DNA of 64,000 nt from Streptomyces sp. NBC_00448 (GCF_036014115.1 NZ_CP107913.1:9070501-9134500), one strand, 5' to 3'. Positions 43,942 to 54,788 are shown, counted from the first letter of the stretch. Notes: a model not told the origin generated them from the sequence alone. A program made the numbers and translations.

Positions 43942-44076
43942 GTGGCCCGGCCGCCCCCTTCCTTCGCGTGCTGGTCACCTGTCGCCACGTTCCTCTCTCA
44001 TGGGTCCGCGCGGCCTGCGGCCCCCAGGTCGGACTCCCTTGGATCGCCCAGCCGGTTGCCGACTTCACCGTTGGCA

Positions 44077-44092
44077 ATATTGTCAGCAATAT
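44077..44092. promoter_or_regulatory. Operator D before the 4-oxalomesaconate hydratase gene
   Basis: ATATTG (44077-44082) and CAATAT (44087-44092) are perfect inverted arms around TCAG, in an AT-rich island unlike the flanks. A direct GCAATAT repeat also covers it. It is 85 bases before the hydratase start. The GntR protein at 43056-43733 is the likely binder. Confidence 0.6.
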
Positions 44093-44176
44093 GATGGACG
44101 ACTAGCATGCGGAGCGCGACACGACAGACGAACGCCCGCCCCCAGCAGCCCTCACGACCAGCGAGGAGAGGCCGCG

Positions 44177-45202
44177 TTGATCATCGACTGCCACGGCCAC
44201 TACACGACCGCTCCCGTCGCACTGGGCGAGTGGCGCGAGCGCCAGATCCAGGCCCTGGCCGGCGACGGTGAGCCGCCGCGGCCCTCCGACCTGCGGATCG
44301 GCGACGACGAGATCCGCGCGACCATCGAGGCCAACCAGCTGCGCCGGATGGACGAGCGCGGCATCGACCTGACGGTCTTCTCCCCGCGTGCCTCGTTCAT
44401 GGCCCACCACATCGGCGACTTCGCCGTGTCGGAGGCATGGGCGCGGCGCTGCAACGACCTGTGCGCCCGTGTCGCCGAGCTGTTCCCCGACCGCTTCGCG
44501 CCCGCCGCGATGCTGCCGCAGTCACCCGGGGCCGCCCCGGCCGGCTGCGTCCCCGAACTCGTCCGCGCGGTCGAGGAGTTGGGCGCCGTCGCGGTCAACC
44601 TCAACCCCGACCCCTCCGGCGGCCACTGGACGGCGCCGCCGCTGACCGACCGCTCCTGGTACCCGCTCTACGAGAAGATCGTCGAACTCGACGTACCGGT
44701 GATGGTGCACGTGAGCACCAGCGACAACCCCGCGTTCCACACCACCGGCGCGCACTACCTCAACGCCGGCACCACCGCCGTCATGCAGCTGATCCAGGGC
44801 GACCTGTTCGCCGACTTCCCCACGCTGCGGCTGGTCATCCCGCACGGCGGCGGCGCGGTCCCGTACCACTGGGGGCGCTTCCGCGGCCTGGCCCAGGCGC
44901 TCGGCCGGCCGGAGCCGGCCGAACACCTCCTGGGCAACGTCCACTTCGACACCTGCGTCTACCACCAGCCGGGCATCGACCTGCTGTTGAAGGTGATCCC
45001 GCACGCCAACGTGCTCTTCGCCTCGGAGATGATCGGCGCGGTCCGCGGCATCGACCCGGACACCGGGCACCACTTCGACGACACCCGCCGCTACGTCGAG
45101 CGGGCGGGCCTGTCTGCCGCGGACCTCGCGGCGATCACCGAGGGCAACGCCCGACTCGTCTATCCCCGGCTCGACGCGCGCCTGCGCGCGTCAGGACGTT
45201 GA
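44177..45202 (+). CDS. ligJ: 4-oxalomesaconate hydratase-like amidohydrolase (LigJ type)
   Basis: The 341-residue amidohydrolase-superfamily protein starts at TTG 44177, supported by GAGGAGAGG and the family N-terminus LIIDCHGHYTTAP with the metal-binding HxH. Other traits are ERGIDLTVFSPRASFMAHH, VMVHVST with a metal His, RLVIPHGGGAVPYHWGRF and LLFASEM-like LFASEMIGAVRGIDP. LigJ adds water to 4-oxalomesaconate in protocatechuate 4,5-cleavage and gallate degradation. It heads a run of four codirectional genes whose second encodes the next enzyme of the pathway, which strengthens the call. Confidence 0.85.
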   Translation: MIIDCHGHYTTAPVALGEWRERQIQALAGDGEPPRPSDLRIGDDEIRATIEANQLRRMDERGIDLTVFSPRASFMAHHIGDFAVSEAWARRCNDLCARVAELFPDRFAPAAMLPQSPGAAPAGCVPELVRAVEELGAVAVNLNPDPSGGHWTAPPLTDRSWYPLYEKIVELDVPVMVHVSTSDNPAFHTTGAHYLNAGTTAVMQLIQGDLFADFPTLRLVIPHGGGAVPYHWGRFRGLAQALGRPEPAEHLLGNVHFDTCVYHQPGIDLLLKVIPHANVLFASEMIGAVRGIDPDTGHHFDDTRRYVERAGLSAADLAAITEGNARLVYPRLDARLRASGR

Positions 45203-45281
45203 GCCGCGCCCCGGTCCGACGGCGCGTCACGCCGGCCCGTGACCGAAATGCGGCACCGAAGCACGGGAGAAAGGAAGAACC

Positions 45282-45965
45282 ATGCGAGAACTCGGCGTCG
45301 TCCACACGGCGATCGAGCGAGCCGATCCCGGCGCCGTGGCGCGGCTGTCCGCGCTGGGCGTGGCGACCGTGCACGAGGCGATGGGCCGGCTCGGACTGAT
45401 GCACCCCTCCATCCGCCCGATCTACCCCGGCGCCCGCCTGTGCGGCACCGCGGTGACGGTGCTGATGCAGCCCGGCGACAACTGGATGCTGCACGTCGCC
45501 GTCGAGCAGGTCCGGCCCGGTGACGTCGTGGTCGCGGCCTGCACCGCGCAGAGCCACGACGGCTTCTTCGGCGAGCTGCTGGCCACCTCCATGCGGGCCC
45601 GCGGCGCGCTCGGCCTGGTGATCGACGGCGGCTGCCGCGACGTCGCCGAGCTGGAGCGGATCAGCTTCCCCGTCTTCAGTGCGGCGATCCACGCCAAGGG
45701 CACGGTGAAGGCCACCCCCGGCTCGGTCAACGTGCCGGTGGTGTGCGCGAACACGCTGGTCGAACCCGGTGACGTGATCCTCGCGGACGCCGACGGCGTG
45801 GTCGTCGTACCGGCCGCGAAAGCCGCCGAGACCGCCGCGGCCGGCGAGGCCAGGGAAGCCGGCGAAGAGACCAAGCGCCGCCGGCTCGCGGCCGGAGAAC
45901 TCGGCCTGGACATCTACCAGATGCGCGACGAGCTGCGCGCCCGCGGCCTGCGCTACGTCGACTGA
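45282..45965 (+). CDS. ligK: 4-carboxy-4-hydroxy-2-oxoadipate (CHA/HMG) aldolase, RraA family
   Basis: The 227-residue protein starts at ATG 45282 after GAGAAAGGA. It has the RraA/HMG aldolase core: VATVHEAMGRLGLMHPSIRPIYPGARLCGTAVTV, GDVVVAACTAQSHDGFFGELLATSMRARGALGLVIDGGCRDVAEL with the metal Asp and catalytic Arg, and EPGDVILADADGVVVVP. CHA aldolase splits the LigJ product to pyruvate and oxaloacetate. Length and active-site motifs fit the class-II metal-dependent enzyme, in contrast to the N-extended homologue at 14219-15073. Confidence 0.87.
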   Translation: MRELGVVHTAIERADPGAVARLSALGVATVHEAMGRLGLMHPSIRPIYPGARLCGTAVTVLMQPGDNWMLHVAVEQVRPGDVVVAACTAQSHDGFFGELLATSMRARGALGLVIDGGCRDVAELERISFPVFSAAIHAKGTVKATPGSVNVPVVCANTLVEPGDVILADADGVVVVPAAKAAETAAAGEAREAGEETKRRRLAAGELGLDIYQMRDELRARGLRYVD

Positions 45966-45984
45966 AAGGACACCACGCCCGCTC

Positions 45985-46857
45985 ATGCTGGTGATCGACA
46001 CCCGCACCCACGTCATCTCGACCGACGGCGAGCGCTACCCGATCGACCCCGTCGGCGGGCGCCGGTCGGACTGGTCGCGGGAACACCCGGTCGACCTCGA
46101 CGGGCTGCTCCGCGCCCTGGACAACGCCGGAATCGACCGGGCCGTGGTCGTCCTGGCCTCCACCGTCTGCGGACACGACAACCGCTACCCGGCCGACTCG
46201 GTCGCCGCCCGTCCGGACCGCCTGGTCGGCGTCCACTCGCTGGACGCGATGGCGCCCGACGCGGTGGCGCGGATCGCGTACGGGCAGTCCCGCGGGCTGG
46301 CCGGGTTCAGGCTGTTCACCACCGGCACCACGCTGCCCGGGCAGGCCGGCTGGCTCGGCCATCCCGACACCTTCCCCGCCTGGGAGCACGCCGAGGCGCA
46401 ACACATGCCGATCTGCCCGCAGATGACCGTCGAGGGGATACCGGCGCCGCGCCGCGCACGTGAACGCTTCCCGCGCACCCGCGTGCTGCTCGACCACCGC
46501 GCGCGCCCCGACCTGTCCGACGGCCGCCCGTACCGGCGGTCCGGGGCGCTGTTCGAGCTCGCCGAGTTCCCCGGCGTGCATCGGAAACCGACCCACCGGG
46601 CCATCGGCGCCGCCCGGCAGGGCACCTCCACGGTGCCGGACTTCCTGGCCGCGCTGCTGTCCGCATACGGCTCCGCGCGTCTGATGTGGGGTTGCAAGGT
46701 CCCCTCAGTCGAGGGCGAGTTGGCCGATCTGCTCGGCCAGGCACGTGCGTCGCTGGCGAGCCTGCCGGCCGCGGACGCCGAGGCCGTCTTCGGCGGCACC
46801 GCCGAGCGCTTCTCCTGGGGCGCGCGGGCGAGGACGAAGGAGAACGGCGATGCGTGA
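45985..46857 (+). CDS. PDC-hydrolase-like amidohydrolase family protein, divergent active site
   Basis: The 290-residue protein resembles 2-pyrone-4,6-dicarboxylate lactonase (LigI) and related amidohydrolases in length and order: an N-terminal IDTRTHV, a middle QSRGLAGFRLF, VLLDHRARPD and a late MWGCKVPSVE. The usual DxHxH at the start reads DTRTHV, and MWGSNFP/DWP reads MWGCKVP, so key residues differ. It may use another substrate or have lost activity. ATG 45985 has AAAGGA upstream; its stop overlaps the next gene by 8 nt. Context suggests hydrolysis of a pyrone or lactone entering the LigJ-LigK route. Confidence 0.72.
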   Translation: MLVIDTRTHVISTDGERYPIDPVGGRRSDWSREHPVDLDGLLRALDNAGIDRAVVVLASTVCGHDNRYPADSVAARPDRLVGVHSLDAMAPDAVARIAYGQSRGLAGFRLFTTGTTLPGQAGWLGHPDTFPAWEHAEAQHMPICPQMTVEGIPAPRRARERFPRTRVLLDHRARPDLSDGRPYRRSGALFELAEFPGVHRKPTHRAIGAARQGTSTVPDFLAALLSAYGSARLMWGCKVPSVEGELADLLGQARASLASLPAADAEAVFGGTAERFSWGARARTKENGDA

Positions 46858-47782
46858 GACCCGGCTGCGTACCGCGCTGGGCGCCCACCCCATCGGCGAC
46901 CTGCTGCGCGCGGGCACGTTCACCGATCCTGCCGTCGGCCTGGACTTCGTCCACGTGGCGCCGATCCACCGGGCGTTCGCGCCGATGGTGCGCGAGCAGG
47001 CGTACGACGTCAGCGAACTGGCCGTCGTCACCGCGCTGCAGGCGATCGCCCACGGCCACCCGATCGCGGTGCTGCCCGTCGTGGTGGCCGCGCGGTTCCA
47101 GCGCGGATGCCTGATCGCGCACCGCTCGCGGCCGATCACCGACCCGACCGGGCTGCGCGGCCGCCGGATCGGCGTGCGCTCCTACACCCAGACCACCGGG
47201 ATGTGGGTGCGCGGCCACCTCGCCGAGGACTTCGGGCTGGGCGCCGAGGAGTCGCACTGGGTCACCCAGGACGAGGCGCACGTCCCTGAGTACGACGACC
47301 CGCGGTTCGTGGAGCGCACGCTGTCCGGCAGCCCCGTCGAGGCACTGCGCTCCGGCGAGGTCGACGCGGCGGTCCTCGGCAACGACCTGCCCGGCGGGGA
47401 GGAGTTCGTCCCCGTGATCGACCGGGCCGCCGAGCGGGACCGGGCGTGGTGCGCCGCCCACGGATACGCCCCGGTCAACCACCTCGTGGCCGTCTCGACG
47501 GCGACCCTGGAGCGCGAGCCGGCGGCCGTGCGCGGCGCGTACGCGCTGCTGTGCCGCGCGGAGGAGGCCGCCGCGGGTCAGGCCGCCGCGCGTCGTCAGA
47601 CCCCGGCTCACCGGGCCGACGAGCCACGGCTCACGATGTCGGGCCTGGAACGGCTGAGCCGCCCGATCGAGGAGATCGCCGCCGCCTGCCTCGCCCAGGG
47701 ACTGCTGCCCCGCCCGCTCGGCGCCGACGAGGTCTTCGAGCCGGTCCGCCGCCTCCTGGACGCCCCACCGCCCGGGACCTGA
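46850..47782 (+). CDS. 4,5-dihydroxyphthalate-decarboxylase-like protein (binding-protein fold, no signal peptide)
   Basis: The 310-residue protein starts at ATG 46850. It has the type-II binding-protein fold used by Pht5-like decarboxylases and by ABC binding proteins: FAPMVREQAYDVSELAVVTALQAIAHG, LRGRRIGVRSYTQTTGMWVRGHLAEDFGL, and VEALRSGEVDAAVLGND. There is no signal peptide or lipobox and no permease or ATPase gene nearby, so a cytosolic decarboxylase role is favoured over transport. It overlaps the preceding gene by 8 nt and ends the operon before a small hairpin. Confidence 0.75.
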   Translation: MRETRLRTALGAHPIGDLLRAGTFTDPAVGLDFVHVAPIHRAFAPMVREQAYDVSELAVVTALQAIAHGHPIAVLPVVVAARFQRGCLIAHRSRPITDPTGLRGRRIGVRSYTQTTGMWVRGHLAEDFGLGAEESHWVTQDEAHVPEYDDPRFVERTLSGSPVEALRSGEVDAAVLGNDLPGGEEFVPVIDRAAERDRAWCAAHGYAPVNHLVAVSTATLEREPAAVRGAYALLCRAEEAAAGQAAARRQTPAHRADEPRLTMSGLERLSRPIEEIAAACLAQGLLPRPLGADEVFEPVRRLLDAPPPGT

Positions 47783-47786
47783 CCCG

Positions 47787-47806
47787 GCCACCTCCGCCGA
47801 GGTGGC
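47787..47806 (+). terminator. Short hairpin after the aromatic-acid operon
   Basis: The arms GCCACCTC and GAGGTGGC pair over 8 bp with loop CGCC, 4 bases after the last stop codon. No T-run follows. Confidence 0.45.
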
Positions 47807-47943
47807 GGCGCTTCCGCCCCGACCCCGAACAACTCCACGTCAACCGTGTTCGCCCACCACTGGACGGCGGCGCCCGACAACTGGTCGGCGGCGCCCGGTG
47901 ATCCCCGCTGGGCCGACCACGAGAGGCCGTTCATGGTCCGGCT

Positions 47944-48459
47944 TCAGCAGTCGAACACCGACCAGCAGATGTCGTTGCGCAGCCGCTGGTCATCGAGGAC
48001 GAGCGCGCGGATCGCCTCCGGGAGCCGGTCGCGCTGCCACTGGCACTCGAGTCGTCCCGCGGCCTCGCTCTCGCCTTCCGGTGCCGCCGCCCGTGCGGCC
48101 TTGATCGCGTAGGCGGCCGCGCCGAGCTCATGCGCGGCGACGTGGGCGACCGCCCCGGCCTGACCGGCGGCGTACGCGGCATGCCGGGGTGCCCCACGCA
48201 GATCCCTGGCTGCCCCCATCGCATGCCCGCCCGCCGCGCGGGCCCGCATCATCCCGACCTCGCCACGTACCCAGGCCCGGGCATGCTCGATCGCCTGGCG
48301 CGGTCGCGGGTCCTCGGGCCGGGCCGACTCGAAGAGGCCGAGGACGTGCTCCGCGCAGGCGGCAGCCCACAGGGCGAGGAGGCGGTGATCCGCGTCAGTG
48401 AGCGTCCCACCACGGCGGATCGTCACGAAGCGAGGGTCGCGGACCTTCGGGAGGATCAC
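47944..48459 (-). CDS. Imm-5-like putative immunity protein, second of a pair
   Basis: The 171-residue helical protein starts at GTG 48459 with GGGAGGGCAC upstream, overlapping the stop of the preceding gene (GTGA). Ala/Arg-rich helices with ADHRLLALWAAACAEHVLGLFE, DPRPRQAIEHARAWVRGE and AAYAAGQAGAVAHVAAHELGAAAYAIKAARAA resemble the Imm-5-like family (putative immunity proteins of polymorphic toxin systems). No toxin gene is adjacent. It is a paralogue of the upstream gene. Confidence 0.7.
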   Translation of the reverse strand: MILPKVRDPRFVTIRRGGTLTDADHRLLALWAAACAEHVLGLFESARPEDPRPRQAIEHARAWVRGEVGMMRARAAGGHAMGAARDLRGAPRHAAYAAGQAGAVAHVAAHELGAAAYAIKAARAAAPEGESEAAGRLECQWQRDRLPEAIRALVLDDQRLRNDICWSVFDC

Positions 48460-49070
48460 GACGTGCCCTCCCTTCTGTGCGCGTCGGCGCCGCTCGCTTC
48501 GGTGTGCCCTGGCGGCCGGTCAACCGCCTGGCGCAGGGAACGGTCCAGGGTGCCCATCAGCCGGGCGACGCGACTGCTGCCGCCCGGCGCGGGCGGGTAG
48601 CGGCACAGCACATCGATGAGCACCGGTGTCGCAAGCCGCCGCGACCGTTCCAGCAGGGCCTCCCCGATCGCGGGATCACCGCCCGCCTCCACCTCCGCGA
48701 TCCGCGCGGCGCTCGCGCCGGCCCGCAGGATGTGGCCGACCTGGCCGGCCTGGGCGATGGGGTGCAGGTACGCGGCCGCTGCGGCGTCACCGGCGGATCG
48801 CGCGGCCAGGCGCGCGGCTTCGGAGGGCGCGGACCGGGCGGCCCGATGAGCGTCGAAGGAGGCGACGCGCTGCAGTCTCGTCCTGGAGGCACCGTTGATG
48901 AACACCCAGGCCGCGTCGATCGCCGCACGGGGGCGCGGATCATCGGGAACGGCCTGCTCGAAGACCGGCAGGACGTCCTCCGCGTGCCGCACCACGTAAC
49001 GCGCCACGACGCGCAGTTCGTCCATCGTGAGATCGAAGTCCCCGGACACGGTGTGCGTGTGCTGCGCCAT
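48456..49070 (-). CDS. Imm-5-like putative immunity protein, first of a pair
   Basis: The 204-residue protein starts at ATG 49070. MDELRVVARYVVRHAEDVLPVFEQAVPDDPRPRAAIDAAWVFING and the Ala-rich helices that end QAGQVGHILRAGASAARIAE parallel the downstream gene. The C-terminus has an extra 40 residues with basic and acidic patches. The two genes are coupled by a 4-nt overlap, so the products may form a complex. Function is inferred only from family resemblance. Confidence 0.7.
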   Translation of the reverse strand: MAQHTHTVSGDFDLTMDELRVVARYVVRHAEDVLPVFEQAVPDDPRPRAAIDAAWVFINGASRTRLQRVASFDAHRAARSAPSEAARLAARSAGDAAAAAYLHPIAQAGQVGHILRAGASAARIAEVEAGGDPAIGEALLERSRRLATPVLIDVLCRYPPAPGGSSRVARLMGTLDRSLRQAVDRPPGHTEASGADAHRREGTS

Positions 49071-49371
49071 GGCCCCGAATCGTAACCCTGACCGAGCCGG
49101 CTCCACGGTTCCGTCGACCGGTTCCCGTCCGGCCGGATGGCCCACGGCCGGGAGCGGCGGAAGGAGATCCGGTGCTCCGAGGCGGGGCCGCAGGCGGCCG
49201 GCGGTGGGGCGGTTCGAGTGCTCACCCCATGACCCGGCTGTTACGAGACGGTGACGAGGCATCCACAACGCAATCGTGCGATCGGCCGTCTTATCCGGTG
49301 AGAGCACACCAACAGCGCTTATCACGCCTTTGGTTCATACCGCGAAGTTTCACAAGGGAACGGACAGACTC
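49071..49371. other. Intergenic region between Imm-5-like pair and a small secreted protein gene
   Basis: These 301 bases separate divergent genes. The right half (about 49240-49360) is less GC-rich and probably holds the promoter of the secreted protein. No palindrome or gene was recognised. Confidence 0.45.
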
Positions 49372-49791
49372 ATGGTCATCACCAAGCGGAACTCCCTGCG
49401 CGTCGCCGCCCTCGGAGTCCTCACCGCGGCCTCCCTCGCCGTGGCCGGCACCGCGATGGCGGCCACCCCGGCCGCGCACGCCGCGCCCCCGGCCGCCGCG
49501 CAGTCGGCGGCGCCCGCCAAGGCCGCCATCACCGCCAAGCCGTCGGTCACCTCGGTCGCCGCATGGAAGCTGTTCCGGGTCACGGGCAAGACCACCGGTC
49601 TGAAGGCCGGCAGCAAGGTGACGCTCCAGCAGAAGCAGCACGGCAAGTGGGTCTCCCTGCCCGCCTCCGCGCCCATCACCCGCAGCGGCTCCTACTCCCT
49701 GGGCGTCGAACTCGGTCTGAAGGGCAAGAACGACCTGCGCATCGTCAGCGGCATCACGGCTTCCCCGGTGTTCAACGTCACCGTCCGCTAG
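49372..49791 (+). CDS. Small secreted protein of unknown function
   Basis: The 139-residue precursor starts at ATG 49372. A Sec signal peptide (RVAALGVLTAASLAVAGTAMA) is followed by an Ala/Pro-rich linker and a domain of about 75 residues (AWKLFRVTGKTTGLKAGSKVTLQQKQHGKWVSLPAS) with alternating strands, like small Ig-like/beta-sandwich repeats in actinomycete surface proteins. There are no Cys and no membrane anchor. It is convergent with the second GH2 gene, with a terminator between. Confidence 0.78.
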   Translation: MVITKRNSLRVAALGVLTAASLAVAGTAMAATPAAHAAPPAAAQSAAPAKAAITAKPSVTSVAAWKLFRVTGKTTGLKAGSKVTLQQKQHGKWVSLPASAPITRSGSYSLGVELGLKGKNDLRIVSGITASPVFNVTVR

Positions 49792-49878
49792 CCAGCGCCG
49801 AGCCGGGGGCGCCCGCAGCGGCCTCGAAGGGCACCCCGGACCGGGTTTCCGACCCGCCCGGCACCCGAGTACGCGCCA

Positions 49879-49909
49879 GGCCCGGCGGCACTCGAGGTGC
49901 CGCCGGGCC
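49879..49909. terminator. Two-way terminator between secreted protein and second GH2 gene
   Basis: Perfect 13-bp arms GGCCCGGCGGCAC (49879-49891) and GTGCCGCCGGGCC (49897-49909) with a 5-base loop lie between two convergent stop codons. Confidence 0.8.
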
Positions 49910-49959
49910 CGGCCGGCGACGTCCCCGGTGGGACGGCAGGTGTCAACTGCCGGAAGGGA

Positions 49960-52605
<2,646 letters not shown>

Positions 52606-52687
52606 TGCGGATACACCTCTCCGTGGGAGAACTCGGCGTCCAGGGAACGGCGGAGGAACGGCGGAGGTATATGCCGCCACCGCCATC

Positions 52688-52703
52688 TTTCCAACGTTGG
52701 AAA
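52688..52703. promoter_or_regulatory. LacI/CRE-type operator before the second GH2 gene
   Basis: TTTCCAACGTTGGAAA is a perfect 16-bp palindrome with a central CG, the hallmark of LacI-family sites. It lies 83 bases upstream of the GTG start. No LacI-family gene is in the window, so the repressor must act from elsewhere. The rest of the 52606-52983 gap has the terminator at 52907 and no gene. Confidence 0.75.
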
Positions 52704-52906
52704 AGTGGACGGTAGGAATGAAAGCAGGGTGGTGGGGCGACGTCTACCCCCTGTGCAATGACTGCGCAAAGTCGTTTTGGTGCCGTTTTGCTGCAGTGAT
52801 CTACGGCTCGCGGCATGGAACGCGAAGTCGAATTCGGCGCAGTTGTCGCCCTTGCCGAATGTGGCGACGTTTTGTCCTTCGGCGAACTGCGGGCCACTTC
52901 GGCGCA

Positions 52907-52942
52907 CTTCGGCGCCCTTCGGTGAGCGGAAGGGCGCCGAAG
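52907..52942 (-). terminator. Terminator after the carboxylesterase gene
   Basis: The arms CTTCGGCGCCCTTC (52907-52920) and GAAGGGCGCCGAAG (52929-52942) pair perfectly over 14 bp, with an 8-base loop. It begins 42 bases after the leftward esterase stop. Short CTTCGGCG repeats precede it. Confidence 0.8.
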
Positions 52943-52983
52943 GCGAGGTGCCTCAGCGGCGAGGAGGGACGCCGTGGCAGCCG

Positions 52984-54717
52984 TCAGCCGTCGATGGTCT
53001 TCCAGAAGCCGCACTGGTGTTCCTGGGCGAGATCGACCGGTTCCGTCTTCCCCGGTTGCAGTGACTGGACGTGCCGGCCGGTTCCGAATCGGGGCCAGGG
53101 CGCCGTGCCGTGGCCGTTCGGGTCGCCCGTGTAGGCGAACCGGGCCCAGTAGCGCACCATCGTGTCCGCGAGTCGGTGCTGAGCGGGTGTGGCCGGACCG
53201 GGGAACTGCTCGTCGTCGAAGAGATACTCCAGCTCGCTGCCGTGGAACGCCCCGGTGGGGAAATCGGGTTTCTTGAGGGTGTCGAACCAGGGAGCTTCGG
53301 CGTCGTCGAACTCGTAGGCGTAGGTCGGCACGTGCCGGTCCAGGGTCCGGTCCCGGTCGAGGACCGTGCACCCCCAGGCCCAGTCGGTGATGACGGTGGA
53401 CAGCGCCTCGCCGGGGGAGTGGAAGCGGTCGGCGGGGTAGCGGGCCAGGACGCGGGCCGCGTCGCTCGGGGTGAAGAGGGTCCGGATCTGCTGCCGGTAG
53501 CCGGCGTCGGTCGTCGTCTGGCCGGTCGCGGCTTCGATGGCCGCGGTGAACAGGCGGTGTTCGTCCCGGGTGGTTCCCTCGATGACGGGGACCCGGTTGA
53601 AGTGGCCGGTGGCGAACGCCTGTTCCGGGCTCACGGGCAGTACGCCACCGCCGACCGCCGGTCCGGACCCGAGCCCGTAGTCGGACCACTTGACGAGTTC
53701 GTCCACGGGTACGGCGCGGAGACAGGCCGCTGCTGTCCGGCGGTCGGAGCAGCCGACCTTGGCCGCCAGGTCGAGCCCGTGCCGCTCGCGTTCCGCGCGC
53801 GGCAGCGGGAACCAGGTCGCCGGACCCGGTGACCATTTTCGCCCCGTGCACTGGGCGCTTTGCAGGATCGCCTTCTGGAAGAGGCCCGCCGACCCCGGCG
53901 CCACGAGATGCGCGCAGACACTGGTACCGCCGGCCGACTCGCCGAAGAGCGTGACGTTCGCCGGGTCGCCGCCGAATGCCGCCGCGTTGCGCCGCACCCA
54001 CCGCAACGCGGCCTGCTGGTCCTCCAGGCCGAAGTTGCCCGACAGGTGCTTGGCCGGACCGTGGTCGAGCGCGGGATGGTCGAGGAATCCGAAGACGCCG
54101 AGCCGGTAGTTGAAGCTGACCACGATCACCTTGCCCATGGCGGCCAGACGCTGCGCGTCGTAAAGGCTCCCGGCGCCGTTGATGAAGCCGTTGCCGTGAA
54201 TCCACACCATCACCGGCAGACTGCGGGCGCTGCTGCGCACCGGCGTGGTGACGTTCAGATAGAGGCAGTCCTCACTGCTGCTCTGCTGGTCGATGAGCCC
54301 TGCTGCCTGTGCGCACCGGTTGCCGGGTTCGGTCGCGTTCCGTACGCCGGACCAGGACGCGGCCGGCTGGGGCGAGGCCCAGCGCAGCCGCCCGACCGGC
54401 GGGGCGGCGTAAGGAATCCCCTGGAACATCCGGGTGTCCGTGCCGAGTCGGCCTTCGACCGAGCCGGTGTCCGTCCTGACCACGGTGGCGGGACCTGCTT
54501 GGCCACCCCCGGTGTGATGGGCCGCCTGCGAGCATCCGGCCGCGCCGATGATCACGGCGCCGCAGAGCAGAGCGGTCAGCAGGTCCCGTAAGCGCGACCG
54601 CGGGGAGGGCTGCGACCTGCGATGGCCTGGTGAGAACTCCTGCTCGGTGGGCCGCTTGATGGGCTGGCCGGTGGGCTGGCCGGTGGGCTGGCCGGTGGGC
54701 TGGCCGGTGGGATTCAT
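52984..54717 (-). CDS. Type-B carboxylesterase/lipase, probable lipoprotein
   Basis: The 577-residue protein starts at ATG 54717 after GAGGAGGAG. The alpha/beta-hydrolase core has the oxyanion HGNGF, the nucleophile elbow GESAGG with Ser261, an acid in TTRDEHRLF and the His in FHGSELEYLF. YAAPPVGRLRW and SEDCLYLNV are typical of the family. A hydrophobic stretch ending IGAAGC (Cys62) looks like a lipobox but lies after an unusual 45-residue N-terminus with GQPT repeats, so a later start or a membrane-anchored form is possible. Divergent from the TetR gene with a palindrome between, hence likely its target. Confidence 0.85.
   Translation of the reverse strand: MNPTGQPTGQPTGQPTGQPIKRPTEQEFSPGHRRSQPSPRSRLRDLLTALLCGAVIIGAAGCSQAAHHTGGGQAGPATVVRTDTGSVEGRLGTDTRMFQGIPYAAPPVGRLRWASPQPAASWSGVRNATEPGNRCAQAAGLIDQQSSSEDCLYLNVTTPVRSSARSLPVMVWIHGNGFINGAGSLYDAQRLAAMGKVIVVSFNYRLGVFGFLDHPALDHGPAKHLSGNFGLEDQQAALRWVRRNAAAFGGDPANVTLFGESAGGTSVCAHLVAPGSAGLFQKAILQSAQCTGRKWSPGPATWFPLPRAERERHGLDLAAKVGCSDRRTAAACLRAVPVDELVKWSDYGLGSGPAVGGGVLPVSPEQAFATGHFNRVPVIEGTTRDEHRLFTAAIEAATGQTTTDAGYRQQIRTLFTPSDAARVLARYPADRFHSPGEALSTVITDWAWGCTVLDRDRTLDRHVPTYAYEFDDAEAPWFDTLKKPDFPTGAFHGSELEYLFDDEQFPGPATPAQHRLADTMVRYWARFAYTGDPNGHGTAPWPRFGTGRHVQSLQPGKTEPVDLAQEHQCGFWKTIDG
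54661..54708. repeat. Four tandem 12-bp repeats at the start of the esterase gene
   Basis: GGGCTGGCCGGT is repeated four times without change and encodes the GQPT units near the esterase N-terminus. Copy number could vary by slippage and, being a multiple of three, would keep the frame. Confidence 0.85.
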
Positions 54718-54752
54718 CGACGTTCTCCTCCTCAAACAGTTCGTGTGGGGTC

Positions 54753-54771
54753 CACACTAATATAAAGTGTG
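54753..54771. promoter_or_regulatory. TetR-type operator between divergent esterase and TetR genes
   Basis: CACACT (54753-54758) and AGTGTG (54766-54771) are perfect arms around AATATAA in the only AT-rich part of the gap. The site overlaps likely -10 elements for both genes, 36 bases before the esterase start and 17 before the TetR start. Confidence 0.7.
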
Positions 54772-54788
54772 AGGCACCCACGAAGTCA

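Noticed and set aside
46850..47782. Secreted ABC substrate-binding protein
   Set aside because: No signal peptide, lipobox, permease or ATPase; a cytosolic decarboxylase-like role fits the operon better.
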